Of a DNA stretch of 64,000 bases, positions 23,446-36,487 are shown piece by piece. Source of the stretch: Ustulina deusta (taxonomy: Eukaryota > Ascomycota > Sordariomycetes > Xylariales > Xylariaceae); the NCBI GenBank assembly GCA_023159155.1, contig JAJNNX010000043.1:310001-374000 (forward strand), written 5' to 3'. A program made the position numbers and the translations under genes. A model generated the notes under the pieces. It searched no databases and was not told the DNA's origin. It saw only the letters and a program-made list of their open reading frames with translations. Each line of letters begins with the position of its first letter. Positions within the stretch are counted from its first letter, which is position 1.

Positions 23446-24475
23446 GTCTCTGCATACGATATGCGTGTGTAGACTGCTTCGACAAGAAGGGGTGTCGTGA
23501 TGTCAAGCCAAAGGGTGCAGGTCGAACGGGAGCACTAAGAAGCCAGAGAGAGACCTGATGCAATGAATATATTATAATTCTCGATGCCAGCAAACAAACG
23601 AGTGGGAGTATGCTAGGGCTGGTAGTATTACTAGACAAGAGACCCTGACAAAGGGAACGGACTAGGAGGAGAGCCGAGGCGATGAGTGTGTACAGTATTG
23701 GGTCGTTACAACGGATTAAGGAGTGTATGTCATAGCTAGAACTAGCAGTACCAAGAGCTCTTCTGAAAAGGGAAGAAGAAAAAATGAAACACCGACGTTG
23801 TGAAAGCAAAAGTTGAAACGGAAAGAAGACATGACATGTGCGAAGAAGAATCAAATGGGGTCTTACGATAAGCATAGGTCGTCCTAGCGTGGCATTTGTT
23901 GTTACTATCGACGTTGGCATTGGGGTGTCGCATTCCTGATTGGATCCCTGGCTTCCCTATTGGCGCTGTTTATTATCGGCTTATTGCCCGCTTCAACTAC
24001 TTGGACACCTAGCGCTGCAATGTTCTTCCGTACTAGTCATACCAGTTAAACCTTGCAATTAAGTCTAGTTGTCTAGTTACCTCGTATTGCATTTTTCCTT
24101 CACACGACATCTCAATGCGACATTAGGCAGGTGCCTATAGGTCAGCGTTCGTAATCATGGAATCGAATTAACTTTATGTACATAGGGGTAACACCATGAG
24201 TTCGCTCACCGTTAGACTAACATGAACACGCGTCATTTCCCTCGCACGTACCTTCTTGACCTAAGGAAAGAGAGCAAAGGTCGATGCTCAATATCCTTAC
24301 GAATCTTGTCTAACTTCGTGACATTCAAAATCAAATCCCCAACGCCAAACTTGGAGGCCTGAAAAGCTAGTTGGATATACATTCAAACGCAACCTATCCT
24401 TCCCCCCTTTTCCACGGGGTAACCAAGCCAATGACTATCCAGCAGTTCCAGTCGAAACTGTCCAACTCACGGCCA
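23446..24475. other. intergenic region upstream of the GH17 gene
   Basis: Should hold the GH17 promoter and the 3' end of the Ost-alpha-type gene. Open frames here (for example on the minus strand at 23321-23920) overlap exon 1 out of frame and show no domain. Confidence 0.45.
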
Positions 24476-26373
24476 TTATCTCGAGCCCCCATGCTGTTCA
24501 TACTGGCCACCCCATAACGCGTTGCCGACCTTGGCTTGGGTCGAATTCCGAGGCCTTTGCGGTGCTGTCGTCGGCACAGCCCCCGATGCAGCCTCAGCCT
24601 CGGCGTTACTATTGTAGGGGTCCCCTGCATCGTAAGCATAGTACTGCGGCCCGGCAGCCCCGATGTCGCCCCTATCATCATATGGAGTATAAGTAGTAGT
24701 ATGAGTTGATGGGCCCGGTTCCGCATTTTCGTTGTATGCCTGTGGATGGTTTGTCGAGTCTTGGTACGGCGTTGCCTGCCTTTTATACCCGCTTCCCGGA
24801 TTGGGCTGAGCATTTGCTATGAGTCCAGCGCTCTCCTCCGGCATCGGGTCTCCAGGAGCTCCAGGCACGCCGAACGTGCTCCGGCGAAACTGATTTGCAA
24901 TTGGCAGATGATCTGTACTTTTACCGTCAGGATTATTTGGCATCGGGTAGCTCGTATCGCCTTTGAGTTGATAGCTTGGGTCTTCGTGGCGGCGCTTAAC
25001 CCCTACGAACAACCAGCGAATTCCTCTGCCGAAAGCCTTCACGATGTCCCACACGTTAATAGCGTCGCCGAATGCTTTGAGACCGGCGAATCCTCCCATT
25101 TTAGGCCCACGCTCATTCTCCCGAGGCGGTATTCCGAGTGAGGGGTTAGGGCTAGGATAGAAAGTAGTCTTGGCATCCTCCTTGTACTGAGCGTAAGGAA
25201 AAGACCATAGGTGAAGTATGGCAAATAGAGCCATCTCAACGCAGAGAAGCAAGCTAGGGATGCCGACTTTCAAGTCGGGATAGGCGAGCTTCTCGCTCGG
25301 GCTCAAAAGGTTCAGACTCGATGAGGTAGCCAATGAGATAGCTATCGTTTGCCAGAAGGACAAGAACACGACGAGCTTGATGGCCAACACTTTCAGGCCC
25401 AACTTGTGCTCAGCCAGGGACTGCCTGAACTGTGTATAAAATTGGAACAAACAGTAGATGGCGATTGTAACTGCAACGGCCTCGATTACAATGACCTAAG
25501 GCAAGTGAGACAGAATTAGCGAACATGGGCGGACTATCGTCTTGTCATGAAAACGTACCCAGACATGAGCAAATACGGGGCTGTTCGAGCTCTCACAATA
25601 CCGGTCAAAGTATTGAGTTACAACGGAAACGATAGCCATGGCGACGCGTATGAAGCAGTAGTGGTAGACACCGACCCAGATGATGTTGAACCATGTCAAC
25701 CCTGATTTCGGTACTCTCCAACAGCCACGCTCACCACCACAGCACTTGGCGAACCAATTTACGGGTATGAGCCAAGGCTTAATCGGGTGCATCTGGCGGA
25801 AAAACTGCTTCTGCTCGTGGAGATCTGGCGCCACCAGGTGGCACATCAGGGCGAAGAAAGAGGAAATGGCGAAGGCCTCGTAGGTCTCGCTGATGACCTC
25901 GAAGTACACCGCGTGCCAGTAGTACCAAAGAGAGAGGAAGGACGACGTCGCATATATGGGTACCATGAAGAGGATTCGAATGATGCTGTCATCCGTTAGC
26001 TTCCTCACCACCACAGGTCGACGGGACCGGAGGGGCCGTACTGCTTTTGCTCGCGAGGTTTCGTGTAGTTAAGAGCATGTTGCCACATGAGATAGAAGCT
26101 CACGATGTAGGCGACTATGGTAGAACCTCCGGCAATGATCAAAGCTAGCTGGTGAAAGGTCAAGTCGCCAACGAGCTTCTCCTCGGACCCAACTGTATGG
26201 CAGACGAGGCGATCAGCATGTTGAATCCGCTAGATAAACGAGCCAGCCACTTGGCGCCATGCCTCTCGGCGCGCAGCCAAGGCAAGGGCAGCAAAGCTTA
26301 TTTTGGGCGAGAACGTACTGCGCAAATCCTCCAGAGTGGAGTTACATGTTGTATTGAAGAAATCCGAGCCCAT
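24476..26373 (-). CDS. Ost-alpha/TMEM184 family (DUF300) multi-pass membrane protein
   Basis: Four exons (26373-26319, 26192-26042, 25985-25559, 25495-24476; introns of 126, 56 and 63 bp) encode about 550 residues. The N-terminus MGSDFFNTTCNSTLEDLR and GDLTFHQLALIIAGG, then HALNYTKPREQKHIIRILFM and VPIYATSSFLSLW, are characteristic of the organic solute transporter alpha/TMEM184 family. About seven hydrophobic segments end near residue 350. A long hydrophilic Pro/Tyr/Gly-rich tail follows, presumably cytosolic. Animal relatives transport bile salts and steroids; fungal members are poorly characterised, so the substrate is unknown. The first intron uses a good GTACGT donor, and all exon phases agree. 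The gene is upstream of and co-oriented with the GH17 gene. Confidence 0.9.
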
Positions 26374-27986
26374 GTTGGCGGGCGCGGTGCTACACGGGAG
26401 GCGTCAAGCGCGGGGAAGCCGGGCCGCTGGCAGCAATGGGAAGGCAGATTCGAAAGGGTTCGGGTCGCCGCCGTCACGCGCAATCAACGCCTTGGACGCT
26501 CGCGACAATTCCGATGCAGCGGCGACAGTCTCTTGACACTCTCAGTGCGCCCGTGGGACTTGTGCATGCGCTCAAACGTGTTGGGAGTCGGAGGTCGGGG
26601 CAGTCGATGAACGAACGTCGATCGTGGTTCTGGAACTGGAGCAGAAACACCGAAATGGCCGGGGCAAGTCGAACAAAGGACGAGGGATTGGGATGTCGGT
26701 TGAGAGACGGAAAACACGCAATAGAACGCTCGTAGAATAGATAGTCGTCACGCCAAGGTGAGCCCGCGAGAAGAGTGTAATGGGCCAGAACAACCGAGGT
26801 TTCAGGACTGCTTGGGTAGAACAAAAGATGGGTTGTGGGAAATGAGAGAAACGGATGGCTAATTCAAGGATTGCTGCCGAGCCGCGTTAGGCCTGCGTTA
26901 GGTGTGCCTGCACTGCATGGGTGGACACTTCTAGTGGCAGTGCTAGAGGGCGAGTACCTAGGTACCCCTGCACACACCTGGCACTGCCTCAGACACCCAG
27001 GTACCTTCGAAGGTACCTCCCTCCCATCCGGGTGCTTGGTGCAGCCCTACTATGCGCCGACAAACACCATGTACCCGTCCGGACTCCACTTCCGTCACAC
27101 ACTTAGCGGGAGCGTGTATGGGGCAGAAGAGGTATTAAGATTGTGACTTACATACTGAGGTGTGACATAGTTACTTACTTGTAACCTAAACGAATAACTC
27201 TCTGAACTGTGCTTAATCGATGCCCAAAAACCGCTGGTTGAGGGGCAGCTTGAGCGCTTATTTCAGGCTGAGCAAACCATCTATTGCACCAAATAGGCAG
27301 AAGGTGTGTTCAGTCAGCCGTGGTGCGGTGGCTGAGACCCCAAGCCAGCGCGGCATGCTAGGTACCCACTGTAGGCGCGCTACTGCATGTAATTCGACGT
27401 TGAACCAAGCCCTTTGGCGGATGACGCAATGCTACCAAAGAAAGCAAGTAGCTCTTACCTATCTAGTGTAGTGGAAGCACTATGGCTTACCTATCTGTAC
27501 CTAGCAAAGTAGGTATTGCTATACTGCTTACCAGATTTACATACGTACTATATTCAGATCATGTCTCTTTTGCTATACTTCTACGGAATACCTATCCTAT
27601 AAACCCTTGTTGTTGGTTCAGAGCTGGCTTGATTACTAAGTATCTTGGAAAACTCCTTGATTATAAAGCTAAAGTCTATCTTCAGATACACTACCCACAT
27701 GACGCCCTTTCTATGACCAAGACACGGCCTTCCTAGCGTCAATGCATTGAGTAGACGGTGTAGCGATGTGTGTGACTAATATATCACAGCCGATAGCGCA
27801 CATAAGGAAACTCCATTGCAATATAAATTAGGCCCCCTGTAAATGAATTCTAACTAACATGAGCGCGGGCGAGGACAAGAGAATAGTCTCCTCACTATCC
27901 AAAAACGCTGCGCATCGGGTATCGCCCTTGCCTTCACCACCTGGAGACCGCTGTTATTCGGTTACATACTGCGAACCGCGTTCATC
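26374..27986. other. divergent intergenic region
   Basis: Lies between the divergent Ost-alpha-type (-) and isochorismatase-like (+) genes and must contain both promoters. Overlapping open frames at 26430-26820 have no domains. CCTAGG-type palindromes lie at about 26953-27024. No gene supported. Confidence 0.45.
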
Positions 27987-28607
27987 ATGGCGCCGACATC
28001 ACCTCGCACCGCCCTCCTCCTTATCGACATCCAACAGGGTTTCAACGATCCGTCGTACCAGGGAAGGTCAACGCCCGACTTTGAAGCCAACGTCACCAAG
28101 CTTCTCGGGGCATTCCGTGCCGCCGAGAACACCCACGTTATACACGTGTGCCACCATTCTCTCGCAAAGACCGCCCCTCTGCACCCGTCGCGTCCCGGCG
28201 TGAGGTTCATGGACTACGCCGCGCCGCAGCCGGGCGAAATAGTCAAGTCCAAGAACGTCAACTCGGCCTTCGTCGGCACGGATCTGGAGAGCACAATTAG
28301 AGGTCTCGGCATCGAACGCCTCGTCGTCGTGGGCCTGACGACGGGCCACTGCGTTAGCACCTCGGTCCGGATGGCTTCCAACTTGCGCGTCGTCGACCAC
28401 CCGCACGGCGGCGTTGCGCCGGGACACAATCCGTCGGGGGAGATCATCGTGGTCTCGGATGCCACCGCCATGTACACTCGCTCCTACGCCGGTAAAAACT
28501 ACGACGGCGAGACCCTGCATACGATCAACTTGGCGACTCTGGATGATGAGTTTTGCGTAGTCCGGAACACTGAGGAGGTGCTTCGGTTGCTCAACGACGC
28601 GACGTAG
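27987..28607 (+). CDS. isochorismatase-like cysteine hydrolase
   Basis: Single exon, 206 residues, cytosolic by prediction (no signal or membrane segment). The family triad is visible: Asp14 in LLLIDIQQGF, Lys89 within VKSKNVNSAF, and the nucleophilic Cys122 in GLTTGHCVSTS. Strand-helix spacing and total length fit the isochorismatase-like hydrolase superfamily, which includes nicotinamidases and other amidases. The sequence alone does not decide the substrate. The ATG at 27987 gives a family-like start (M-x7-TALLLIDIQ). The C-terminal segment (TINLATLDDEFCVV) matches the usual closing strand of these enzymes. G+C content is higher than its flanks. Confidence 0.9.
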   Translation: MAPTSPRTALLLIDIQQGFNDPSYQGRSTPDFEANVTKLLGAFRAAENTHVIHVCHHSLAKTAPLHPSRPGVRFMDYAAPQPGEIVKSKNVNSAFVGTDLESTIRGLGIERLVVVGLTTGHCVSTSVRMASNLRVVDHPHGGVAPGHNPSGEIIVVSDATAMYTRSYAGKNYDGETLHTINLATLDDEFCVVRNTEEVLRLLNDAT

Positions 28608-30284
28608 TAGAGAGACCCCTATCTATCGGCCCTAAGTAGAAATAACATAATGTCTCATTCCCAGTGGGCCTGTCTGAACGATAGCGCTTGAAGCCTCCAT
28701 GCGACGTTTCAGCTCACTAGATCGCTGTGTTGCATGATAGAGTAGAATTGATGAGTCAAATAATTACCGCTGGCTATATCGTGTAGAACGACATAATGGT
28801 GTGTAAGACTCGGATAGCACTGCAAACAAGCATGGCTTACAGGCCAGCAAACTCAATGATATGGCTTGAGCACAGTTAACGGACCGTGCCATCACGCCTT
28901 GCCCTAGTTGTAACGTGACGATTGAACAAAGAGGGTACCTACTTCGGATTGGGATGAAGTGGGTGGAGTGTAAGTGGCTGAGAGGGGCGACATAGCCACC
29001 TCACGGCTATACAAGTCTGGTACGTGGTTACACCGTCAATTTATTTTGGTCGCCTAGTTCCCCAATTCAAAAGTCTACCTATTATACTTGAAAATGTGGG
29101 TTTAGCCTCTTAAGTTCCTTGTATAAGGACAAGATTGCTCAAATTACCTATATCACAACAGAGATTGTCAGTATGCAGTTCTGTCCTCTTTGCGCAACAA
29201 CGTGCACTCACAATATACCCCATTATACCCACTAAGACAACGGATATAAGCAACTGCAAGCAGCCAGGTATCAGGCTCGACAACTTTCTACTTTCGGGAA
29301 TAGTGAAGTGGTCTAGTGCTGCGGTTCAAGTTTTCGGCGCAGCTCGACTAGTACAACCCAACCACCCCCGGACATGCAAGAAAGAAAAAGGATCTCTAGA
29401 CATGAAGTAGAGAGTGGTCCTAGATTAAAAGAATATAAAAAACAGCACTTCCCTGCTACGGTCGTGACGATGCCTTAACAAACGATCGCCGAACATTCAT
29501 TCTATTTTTCTCTTTAGACTAACTATCTTTTATTACCATTCGTACTAAAGGTGATATTAAGGTCCTTTTTAGTTCAGGTAACATATTTTTAACCATCTAG
29601 TCCGAGTGGGCAGGTTCGGTGGGCGTAAGGTATGGGAAGGAAGGTGTAAGGCTAGTACTGTATTTAGCTGGCAGGCTTACGCTACAGACCCCTCCATTGA
29701 CAATACAACATCTTTTTGGCCGTTCAAGCCACTTTCTGTCCGACCTATATAACCGCTTTGTTCGGATGACCTTTTAAAGCCTAAGTCTATGCAGTCTAAT
29801 CAGACTTCATCCACAGTGTAGGTATTCCTACTAATAGTAAGCACTGCTTTCCCACTTTATGTAATACCTGTAGGTAATTCACCATCTACGCCAAGGATAT
29901 GGTCCATTTTCATATTTCCGAAGTACAGATTAAAGGTTGTTGTAAGTTAGATTAGTTTTAGCGTACGGAATAAAATCTCACACTTTTAAACCAAACGTTT
30001 ATCTCTAGTTATTACCAACTTGTAAGGCTTGGAAGTCACCTTGAGCCTTCGACTTCATGGAGACTTGCCTTAGCCGAACTTGATGGGTCTCTATAACAAC
30101 CCACAAGAATATTCCTCCGCATATGCCAAGAAGCAGTTAGAAATAAAGGATGTACGGTGGTGGAGAGTGAAGTGCGTTGTGGGATCAACAAAGACTATCA
30201 GACTAGTTAAAGCAAGCTTATAGCTTTAGGCTGGAACATCCTAATTTAGAGGGAATGGCACATGGAAAAATTGCGTACAGATGA

Positions 30285-30350
30285 TGAGTAGTTGGCATAG
30301 AAGCCCTCAGGACTAGAAGTTTTGGGTTCCGAAAATGAAATTCTTCATGT
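30285..30350. repeat. dispersed repeat, copy B
   Basis: GAGTAGTTGGCATAGAAGCC and the following bases match the copy at 16475-16530 with few differences and extend to a GAAAATGAAATTCTTCATG tail similar to the copy near 40970. Confidence 0.5.
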
Positions 30351-30435
30351 AAGAACCATCGTAATGATTCGTTTCAATAATGACTGTGTGTGATAAGGCT
30401 GAGAAGCAATCGCAGTAGCAACGCAGTAAATATAG

Positions 30436-30765
30436 TTATGTTGCTGAACGAAATCTTGACCCCCCACGCTTGTTGCGAGGCAGCGTAACGTTGACCAGTC
30501 TTGCCTTTTTATCTATGACACAGATATCCTCCAACAGCCCGAGTCTTACTTCCCCATGAGTATTATCATACTTTTCCCAGTCATCGACCCTATGGAAGAA
30601 ATACGGTGTGAGTGATGACTTCCATAGGGCAGACCATTTCTCTGCGTCGTGACTGACACAGCTACCAAAAACAGAGCGCTGAGGAGGACGAGAGCTATGG
30701 GCAAAGATAACTATGCCCACTGGATTCGCACGACAGTGTTCTGGACCTAGGTAGACCCCTCGGCC
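30436..30765 (-). pseudogene. unrecognised coding fragment
   Basis: A minus-strand frame with protein-like composition (for example VFGSCVSHDAEKWSALWK and VRLGLLEDICVIDKK) runs for about 100 residues before a TGA at 30436. It has no plausible start and no recognised domain. It may be the last exon of a decayed gene; function unknown. Confidence 0.25.
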
Positions 30766-32296
30766 GACGTTGCATTGCGACTTGTTCGGATCACGTGTGT
30801 AATGCTATCCGTGATGTTCTTCGCAGAGAGATCGCTGCCAGCCTAAATAGCCTGATTGACAGTGAACCCAACGTTGTTTGAGTTTCCCGCAGAGGGAAAA
30901 GTGAACATGCTGCTGGAGAACTACCCATCGTGACGTGGTCTCTACAACCAGATCCGCCGAGTTTTATTTATTCGACGTTAGCCCTTCCACCGCTTCTGCT
31001 ATACCTGAAGCCAGGACCCCCGTGTTCACGCCAGCAAAAACCCGTGGGGAAAAACTCAAGGGACTATTGTATAAAATGAATAGTTCGACTCGACTGCAGT
31101 TAGGTAGGTAAGTGACAAGTATTATCAGGGCTGAATAGAGTAGTCAATTGATTCCTAAACCTCCCATATATCTAAGGGGGTCCCGTTGCCTATATACATA
31201 CCTGGCTATATAGAAGCACTACTATACCTGCTCCCCGGGGTAGGCGGTTAATAGCCAATGACTTATTGTTGACGCTAGCACTTGCTTAGCTTGGCTTTCT
31301 TTCTACACACATCAACGACCTATAAAAATGTGTCATGCCTCGAGACGAACCGGTGCTATTATTCCCGTCGTGTGATTATCTACGGATACACCAAAAAAGT
31401 GTGCCTAGAGACTGGATCAGCCTTGGCCTTGAAACAATGCTACACAACTTATTCCTATTAATAATAATGCTTAGCACATGAATTAGGTTTCATTAAAAGA
31501 GGATGGTTGCTTCTACAACCCCTTTATATCCAACTTTTTATTGCTGCTCCTTTTAATATTCTCATTAAACATAGCACTGTTCTTTAAACACAAGCCTAGT
31601 ATTATTATTAAAATTAAATTAGGTAGGAAGCTTTTGCTATGTTATCCACGCACTGTAAGAGGCGAACACAGCGCTCTGCATATAAATGGTTAGAATAACA
31701 TGTAACGGAACACAATGTCATGCCATCACTAAGAATTCAGTGCCTCTCCCCAGCCGACTTTATATAAAGCATGAATTACTATACATCTGTTTAGAATACT
31801 AAACATTCAAAGCAAAGGCAGTCTCTAAATTACATACTATCTAGTAGGGGTTAGCTCTCTTATGGTCGTTTATAATAAGGGTATATGATAGAACTCGCTA
31901 CCCCAGCATACTTATTTCAACCGTTGGAAACCGCTGTAGCCTCCTGTTGAATATTAAATAAGCCGTAAATTTCGGCTGGCAAAGTAGAGGTGCGATGTCA
32001 TCACGCTATTGATACAGTCTACGTCATAATAAAGCTGCGCCACTCAAGGAAGCCAGGTCGTGATGCTGCGCCATATACCACTTCCACTTCTCTCGAAAGG
32101 GATTTGATAGGGCCCGTACTGCTGGGTCGAAAACAATCTCCAATCAGGACAATCCTGCACCTAACCTTTCAATAATATTGCTATCTATCATGCAATGAGC
32201 TAAACTAACGGAGCATTAGGATTTAGAGCTTTATAACTCCCTTTTCAGGCTTGCTCGGCCTGCACCTTTACTGGGGTGCTCTCTAAATGATCAAAC

Positions 32297-32705
32297 TCAC
32301 CTATTTGGAAGTGTATGAGGGCAAACGTCAAATTTGCACAGATGAGTGTTCCGTGAATCTGCGCAAACAACAACTGTCACCTCCGCCCACTTCTCAGCAG
32401 CTTCTCGATCCAGTGACTCCAGCTTTATCTGCGGCGGATTCAACATTGATACCATCATGCTTCCTGATGCTAATGTCTCGGGTCGCCGGCTCGTTGGCTG
32501 ATCTTCTGCCAAACCCAAGCTGACCTTCAGCTTCTCAAACTTGTCATCTTCTATTTATTATGGGTTGTGAACGCAAAAGGTACGATCAACCAGGCATACT
32601 CTGCGTCTAGCACGTTGTCCAGAGGCAGGAACGTAAGATAGTTGATGAATTCGTTCACCCAAGTCGACTTTCCAACGCCGGTTGTCCCGAGAGTGAGAAC
32701 GTTAA
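32297..32705 (-). pseudogene. fragment of a fungal P-loop GTPase (G-domain protein)
   Basis: The minus strand reads NVLTLGTTGVGKSTWVNEF followed by INYLTF, a Walker A motif (GxxxxGKST) in the context typical of fungal AIG1/G-domain-like GTPases. A TAG at 32551-32553 ends this frame. Related-looking sequence (LGLAEDQPTSRRPETLASG) then continues in another frame to 32297, so at least one stop and one frameshift break it. No G3/G4 motifs or 5' exons are seen. I conclude it is a decayed fragment. Confidence 0.55.
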
Positions 32706-33019
32706 GCTCCTCGAAAATCTCTCAAGCGTTATGGTATTGAAGCAACTCATTATATTCGTATAGATGGAAATTGAGGCCATGCTGCGTATTTTTACAGCGG
32801 TATTCTCACTACTCGTATTCATAGCGACAGCAGTTGTAAGACAACAGGTCATCAATGTGACTCTATTCAATCAAACCGCCACATCCAGTGCAAGTCTAAT
32901 CGTGAATGCCGGAGGAAATACAAAAAATTTTAGGACAATTTATCTCCATAGCAACTCGTCGAAGTGGCCCTGGTTCACTATGGAAAAACTTTTTAAACGA
33001 ATCGATAGTATGCCCCGGA

Positions 33020-34129
33020 CTATTGTGCCATCATGACTAGTATTTGCTCATGCCCAACTTTCCGCTGATATAGTTGCTGCCAGACAGATCCAAGACCAAT
33101 AATTCTATCAGTTGGTGCTATGGGCATGTAGACCCAAACTATTCTTTGCCGACGATGGATGTAAATCCGCTCGTAGGTATCCATCGCACACGAATTTTCT
33201 GTTAGATGAATATGGATGCCGAAGAGTTGACCGGAAGCGAAGAAAAAGGTAATCCCACGAGAGCGGCCTAAGTCCCTGGCATAAAGCCGCGAAGAGATGC
33301 GTGACCTTAAAGCTGCAGGATCGAAGAAACTGCAAGAAGAAAGGCTAGGAGGACTGCATGTATTCCAAATACACAGACTCGGTTGATTTTTAGACAGACA
33401 CAAGCGTAAAAAATCGCCCTTATAGATATTAGAAATGCAAGACTAGAAGACAAAGCAACCACATACCTTGAATTCCACATATATATTAGACATGTCTCTT
33501 GTGTGTTCGATGATGAAGGCCAATTGCTTCATGATACGGCTGTTATATACCGGCCGCTCGTGTAGGCGTTCTATTTTATTGATCCCATGGATATCGATAG
33601 TGAGCCTGATCAGAGGCGGCAGTGGGACGGACGAGGTAAGCACGGGGGACGCTCCTCGTTCCCAGGATAAAACTCTGTTGAGCGGGCTCCTTGAAAGCGG
33701 TCGCAACTACGGTATCTTCGGTGAGAGAGCTATAACGAAAATAGATCGCCAGAACAATTGGTGAGGTGACAAATCGCGAATCATGCCGACAAGCTCTGGT
33801 GGAAGTCTGCATAGATCGGAAAGCCCGGATATTTTCGATATTCTCTCGAGCCCAACCTGGTCAATAGCATCGCCGAGGTAGATAGGTTGCGCTCTTGACC
33901 AGGGGTTCCTCCATGAACCTATCGTCCACAGGAGGTCTAGAGCTTCAGATTCGTCTAGGTTCACGTTCCCTCTGAAAATTTGGTAGCAATCATAATGTAT
34001 AGGAATGAACTCGGGCGCGCTGACGCATTGGTTGCATTTATTACGACGACATAGGATACGCCCATTGACCCATATCGGCACCATGCTTGGCAGCGGGAAG
34101 GCAAAGGGCTGAGTACACCCTGTGCACAC
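33020..34129 (-). pseudogene. fungal F-box-like/unknown conserved protein, one in-frame stop
   Basis: The first stretch (34129-33467) has the pattern of a large family of uncharacterised fungal proteins: paired cysteines (CTGC, CRRNKCNQC), PIHYDCYQIF, WTIGSWRNPWSRAQPIYLG, and an F-box-like LCRLPPELVGMIRDLSPHQLFW. A TAG at 33704-33706 interrupts it, and the same frame continues (SPLNRVLSWERGASP). A 48 bp intron (33419-33466, GTATGT...AAG) leads to a last exon containing GITFFFASGQLFGIHIH, then a TGA/TGG-rich end at 33020. Apart from the single stop (a one-base C-to-T change from CAG would explain it) the gene looks intact. The 5' end is probably incomplete; the true start may lie in an upstream exon. 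Function unknown. Confidence 0.5.
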
Positions 34130-35388
34130 AGTTGAGTCATCGTTACCAGATACTGTACTGTTTGATTAGCATAAAAAGGTTACTAGTATCGGAAAACAAG
34201 TTAATACATGCGGGCGACAACCCTCTCGTGTCTCAGGATACTATCTGCACAAGCGCCACATCGTGGCTTTAGTGGGAGATGTTTGTTAGACATATCAATG
34301 TAGTGAGACGTAGGAGTGAATGGTAGAAGAGATGCAGTTTAGAGAGGAAAACTGTCTAGCATCTGGTTCGGTAGAAATTGTTGTAATAGGGCGGACACAA
34401 ATTGGCAGCGAGGAAAAAAAGACAAGACGCGGAGAAACATATCAAAGATGCATGTCTTAACCACTGTTGATATGGGAGTTATAAATGAGCTTGAGAGATC
34501 AACATAAATTTCCGCCATGCTGCGCCACTCTCTAGTCTGCCACAGGCCTCCCCAGGGGGTAGCCACCGAACTGGCCATATTGGGTTAGTTCGCCTTTAAA
34601 CGCCTCAGTTTTGTAGAACCGTGTATAACATCGCTTATCTCGACAAGTCCACTGAAAAATATATTTTGATGTCCAAGATGCGTGGTCCAGTTATAAGCTG
34701 AAGCAGGAGTGGGGACATGAACGTAAAAAGCAACGCGCTGCCAAGAAGCAAGCCAAAAGCAAACAAAGGGCAGCTAAGGCAGAACACACAGCACTCATCA
34801 CCGGGGCCAGGATATGAAGATCGTTGCTATACAACTTTAGGATGAACCGAACCTGCCCGAAACGCTAAAACATTCTCGACATCGAAACCAGGGTGCTATG
34901 GAATCTCGGCAAGAAAAAGGCGTCCGTTGGGATGATTATTTATAAATCTTTCACTGTGTCATATAATAGACAAAGTACTACCAGATAGGAATCCCTCATG
35001 TTCACAGTCATCCAAGCACTTCGCGATCTCGTCGCTAATAGTAATGATGTCGTGAAGAGCGGGTGGTCCAGTCGGAGCGTTCGGGGCACGCACTCCTGAT
35101 TTGAACCGGATGACTTCCGAGACGTAGGGGAAGACGGGGTGAAGTAGAAAAGGTGGATGAGAATGAGGGCGAGACTTATGGTAGTTAGCTTAGATTTATG
35201 TTGGGTGTAGCTGTCAATTAGCTTCCTCGTTTTTAACGACCGGGCGAATAATTGGGATTTGGGTTCGTTTGCTTCGAGGTGATTTTTGAACACTACAAGC
35301 TAACCACTGGATGAAAAATGCCATATATATTGGAAATTTGCTTTAGACTTGCCTGGCCTGTTTGTGCCGATCTCGATCCTCACATATA
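34130..35388. other. intergenic region, no supported gene
   Basis: Short frames on both strands (for example minus 34940-35293) have no domain or convincing context. Nothing else seen. Confidence 0.4.
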
Positions 35389-36487
35389 CTATAACCTCTT
35401 CTCTCTCTTCAAGGAGGGATAGTTGATTTGATTATCACGGTAGCGATACAAGTCAAAGGCACAAATTCTGTCTAGTCTATAAAGTGGAGACTGTGTGGAG
35501 AGGAAAGCATCGTAGAGGACCATGGCCGTACGCCACCATTGTGGTGCATCCTGCTCGTCAAGGATCGAGGCAGCTTCTGCCCTGCAGCATACAAGCCGCG
35601 TAAATGTTGCAGCTGAGATAGTTCTGGCGGTCTCTTCCGAGCCTTTATCCTGCTCCACGTTATCGCAGTCATCCCTAAAACGGCATGCATGAGCGTGTGG
35701 CGGTACGGTGGATGAATAAATGGTATCAGCCGACGTGCCAGGCTCGGGCAGTCGCAGTGGTGCGCCGAAGAACGAATCCAGGACATCACGACAACGTTGA
35801 GCCTTATTCCGCACAACAAAGCCCAATGCAAGAGCGTGGGCGAGCTCCGCTGTCATAGGAGCAACTGCGTTAAAACATACGTCAAGATGCTCAGAGGCGG
35901 GAATGTCATTAAAATAAGTAACTAGGACTTGCTGGCTTGAGAAGTCCAGGGGAGCAGGGCTTGACAAGCTGCTCAGGTGAACGAGTAGCTACTAATATTA
36001 ACAACGAGGCAAAGAAGTAGCGCAAACGACGAACCTCACCTTGGCGATACGAAGGAAAAAACTAGCACCGGCAAGCTGGTCGTCCTTCCAAGTTGACGGC
36101 CACTTATTAGAAGCCCAGGTGGCCTTTTTGTTATACATTAGGTAAAGTCTAAAGGGTGTTGTGCGATCTGATGACGTCGATGAAGACCGTAGAAGTGCGA
36201 TCTCTTCTATGGTGACGGGAAACGAGATATTGTTGGCGTGGAGAAGACGCAGGGCGCCAACAAGGCTCTCTTCTAGCACATCAAGAAGGCCTCGCTGAAT
36301 GGGAAGGGATAAGTCGGTTCCAACACGGTTAAGAAACTCTTGAAAAGGGATCAGCCGCCCGGCTCTAGGGAAGTCGACTTCGATGGTGCGTAGGGAGTGG
36401 GAGTGGTGGACGAGGCGCGGGGCGGGAAAATCCCGCGCGTTGAGAACGATTAATAGTGACACTTGACACGCGTAGGCCGTGTCGGAC
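35389..36487 (-). CDS. unrecognised two-exon protein, probably 5'-truncated
   Basis: Two minus-strand open stretches join through a 51 bp intron (35989-36039; GTGAGG...TTAGTAG) that keeps frame: exon about 36487-36040, then 35988-35389. The reading gives about 340 residues without a recognised domain. Features include an Ile/Leu-rich segment (QRGLLDVLEESLVGALRLLHANN) and a C-terminal part with WWRTAMVLYDAFL. No good ATG is present at the 5' end, where the frame meets a stop roughly 45 bp from the palindromic repeat block at 36533. A likely explanation is loss of the 5' exons when the repeat inserted. It could also be a normal gene whose first exon I cannot place. Confidence 0.4.

Larger units (their letters stand above)
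28608..32296. other. gene-poor, A+T-leaning region
   Basis: About 3.7 kb with no supported full gene. Local A+T-rich stretches occur at 29480-29600 and 31440-31640, suggesting old decayed repeats. One protein-like fragment (30436-30765, minus) and one dispersed repeat copy (30285-30350) are listed separately. Confidence 0.5.

Noticed and set aside
29270..29345. Possible tRNA because of a GGTTCAAG-like box
   Set aside because: The sequence does not fold into a cloverleaf with a matching A box and acceptor stem as far as I can see, and the B box is not canonical.
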